This document shows, in pieces, positions 5,896-6,727 of a DNA stretch of 6,727 nt. Every line of letters starts with the position of its first letter. The first letter of the stretch is position 1. The DNA is taken from positions 1 through 6,727 of the forward strand of contig CAZGYE010000313.1 of the NCBI GenBank assembly GCA_964530165.1. The letters run 5' to 3'. The position numbers and the translations under genes were made by a program. This DNA is from CAZGYE01 sp964530165 (lineage in GTDB: Bacteria; Planctomycetota; Planctomycetia; Planctomycetales; Planctomycetaceae). Below the pieces are notes generated by a model. It had not been told where the DNA came from and searched no databases. It saw only the letters and a program-made list of their open reading frames with translations.

Positions 5896-6320
5896 GTTGA
5901 GTCTCGTCATGGACCGAGGGGATGTCGCGATCAATGATGCCGTGGTCGGCGGGCATCAACGGGTATCGGCCAATTGTTGGCGTCGCTTGGCGTCTTGTTC
6001 GGCTCGCCGACTGACCCTCAATTCGCAACAGACCGTCGAATCCCCCCCAACATGATTTTTTGCCCTTTCGTTTGAGTCACCCCCTTTTGAAAGTGACGTC
6101 TGTACGGAGTTTGCAGCCTCTTATTGTTGGCGAAAAAGTATTATCATTTGGAACTGACGCAACGCGGGACTTTTGAATTCAAGGAGTCCATAAATTGCCA
6201 GTCTTTACCGAAAATGTACTGTACGAGTTTGCCAGGTCGTTGTTGCCCTGTTGAAACTCGCCGACGAGTTGGGAGTCTCGGCACCGGCTTCCGGTGAGCA
6301 AGCCGACGAAAGGGTCCACG
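5896..6320. other. Noncoding interval with an imperfect dyad, a -10-like box and a hairpin-rich leader
   Basis: No convincing gene is seen in these 425 bases; open frames on either strand lack a ribosome binding site and protein-like composition. The interval lies between divergently transcribed genes, so it should hold the promoters of both. Visible elements are TATTAT at 6139-6144 (5 of 6 matches to a plus-strand -10, no good -35), a TTGAATTCAA palindrome at 6173-6182 flanked by GGACT and AGTCC arms, and two hairpins listed separately. No tRNA, riboswitch or small RNA could be recognised. Confidence 0.5.
6255..6296 (+). promoter_or_regulatory. Two tandem hairpins in the leader of the CxxC protein gene
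   Basis: AACTCG-CCGA-CGAGTT (6255-6270) and CACCGG-CTT-CCGGTG (6282-6296) are perfect 6-base stems with 4- and 3-base loops, ending 13 bases before the ribosome binding site of the gene at 6321. They could modulate translation or mRNA stability, or act as a weak attenuator; no T-run follows either. Confidence 0.45.
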
Positions 6321-6581
6321 ATGCTTGACAACGACAGACGTTTGTACCTGCCAAGTCCCGAAGGATGGGAAGCCAAACTGAAGCTGGGTTGGGAGAAAGA
6401 CTACTGCCACCGGCAAAATCCCGGCGAAGACTACTTTCACCTGCTCCTGAACGGGGAGCTGTATCTGCAAGACGGCGACGAAAAGTACTGCCTCAATTGT
6501 GCCGTGCGGCTCGGGATCGTGACGACCGATCGTTTGTATTGGCAACACATCCCGAAGCAGAAGAAGCCAAGGAAATCGTAG
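6321..6581 (+). CDS. Small hypothetical protein with CxxC motif
   Basis: An 86-residue protein. The ATG at 6321 is preferred over an in-frame GTG at 6294, because AAAGGG lies 6 bases before the ATG and the GTG falls in a hairpin. Residues 1-50 read MLDNDRRLYLPSPEGWEAK, then LKLGWEKDYCHR and EDYFHLLLNGELYLQDG; residues 55-72 read KYCLNCAVRLGIVTTDRL. C29/H30 and the C57-x-x-C60 pair could coordinate one metal ion, with the region between acting as a beta hairpin; this is inferred from spacing. The C-terminus is basic (KQKKPRKS). No signal peptide or membrane helix, so cytoplasmic. It is a lone gene with a structured leader and GC-rich hairpins just after its stop. The family is not recognised; protein-like composition, a good ribosome binding site and defined ends make it a likely real gene. 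Confidence 0.72.
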   Translation: MLDNDRRLYLPSPEGWEAKLKLGWEKDYCHRQNPGEDYFHLLLNGELYLQDGDEKYCLNCAVRLGIVTTDRLYWQHIPKQKKPRKS

Positions 6582-6589
6582 CCGTACAG

Positions 6590-6642
6590 GGCCGGCTGAC
6601 GCCGGCCGGCCGCAGTCAGATCATCGGCCGGGACACCCGGCC
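6590..6642. terminator. Two GC-rich hairpins between convergent genes (possible terminator)
   Basis: GGCCGGC-TGAC-GCCGGCC (6590-6607) and GGCCGGG-ACA-CCCGGCC (6626-6642) are two perfect 7-base stems in the gap between the CxxC gene (stop at 6581) and the minus-strand gene ending at 6676. A short TTTT occurs 12 bases after the second stem (6655-6658), too far for a classical intrinsic terminator, so the terminator role is inferred mostly from position. Confidence 0.45.
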
Positions 6643-6675
6643 CTACTTGGCTCGGTTTTCCGCTTTCGACTGCTG

Positions 6676-6727
6676 CTAGGCTGCGTCGATCCAATCGGCG
6701 AAGAAGGCGAACGTGTTGTCCACGACG
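6676..6727 (-). CDS. C-terminal end of a minus-strand gene (partial)
   Basis: On the minus strand the frame entering from the window edge reads VVDNTFAFFADWIDAA and stops at TAG (6676-6678). The 16 visible residues have protein-like composition with aromatic and acidic residues typical of an amphipathic C-terminal helix, and the stop falls just after the hairpin pair in a convergent arrangement with the CxxC gene. Too little is visible to name a product; another frame could be the real one. Confidence 0.4.
   Translation of the reverse strand, partial: VVDNTFAFFADWIDAA

Noticed and set aside
6144..6548. Minus-strand frame of 134 codons over the CxxC gene and its leader
   Set aside because: The plus-strand gene at 6321 has a good ribosome binding site and better composition; this frame covers the hairpin leader and lacks a start signal.
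1..6727. CRISPR array, tRNA, rRNA or known riboswitch
   Set aside because: No regularly spaced direct repeats, no cloverleaf or T-loop pattern and no conserved rRNA or riboswitch core could be seen on reading both strands; a covariance-model scan could not be run.

Overview
The window looks like a chromosomal segment of a Planctomycetota-type bacterium (moderately high GC, many small lineage-type hypothetical genes, secreted proteins of unknown role, IS1182-like transposase). The assignment is inferred from protein style and gene content; no rRNA or marker gene is present to prove it.

Layout: (1) Bases 1-386 hold the 3' end of an IS1182-like insertion sequence: the transposase C-terminus, possibly frameshifted, and a candidate right end. 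(2) 450-2030 (+) encodes a secreted TIM-barrel protein resembling family-10-like hypothetical glycosidases. (3) 2113-4166 (-) is a classical hflK-hflC operon, with the two genes overlapping by ATGA, converging on the glycosidase-like gene. (4) 4167-4472 is a divergent intergenic region with a candidate hflK promoter, a short tandem motif and a -10-like box for the next gene. (5) 4473-4673 (+) is a 66-residue Cys/His-rich small protein. (6) 4808-5419 (+) is a secreted protein of unknown function, preceded by a consensus TATAAT. (7) 5505-5580 is a nested palindrome between two convergent genes. (8) 5599-5895 (-) is a small conserved-looking hypothetical gene. (9) 5896-6320 is noncoding and ends in a hairpin-rich leader. 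(10) 6321-6581 (+) is an 86-residue protein with a CxxC motif, followed by GC-rich hairpins. (11) The last bases carry the 3' end of a further minus-strand gene.

The only clear functional unit is HflK/HflC, a membrane SPFH complex that in other bacteria surrounds and regulates the FtsH protease. The other genes appear to be single transcription units without an obvious shared pathway. No defence system, CRISPR array, RNA gene or biosynthetic cluster is visible. The most unusual structure is the 76-base nested inverted repeat at 5505-5580.
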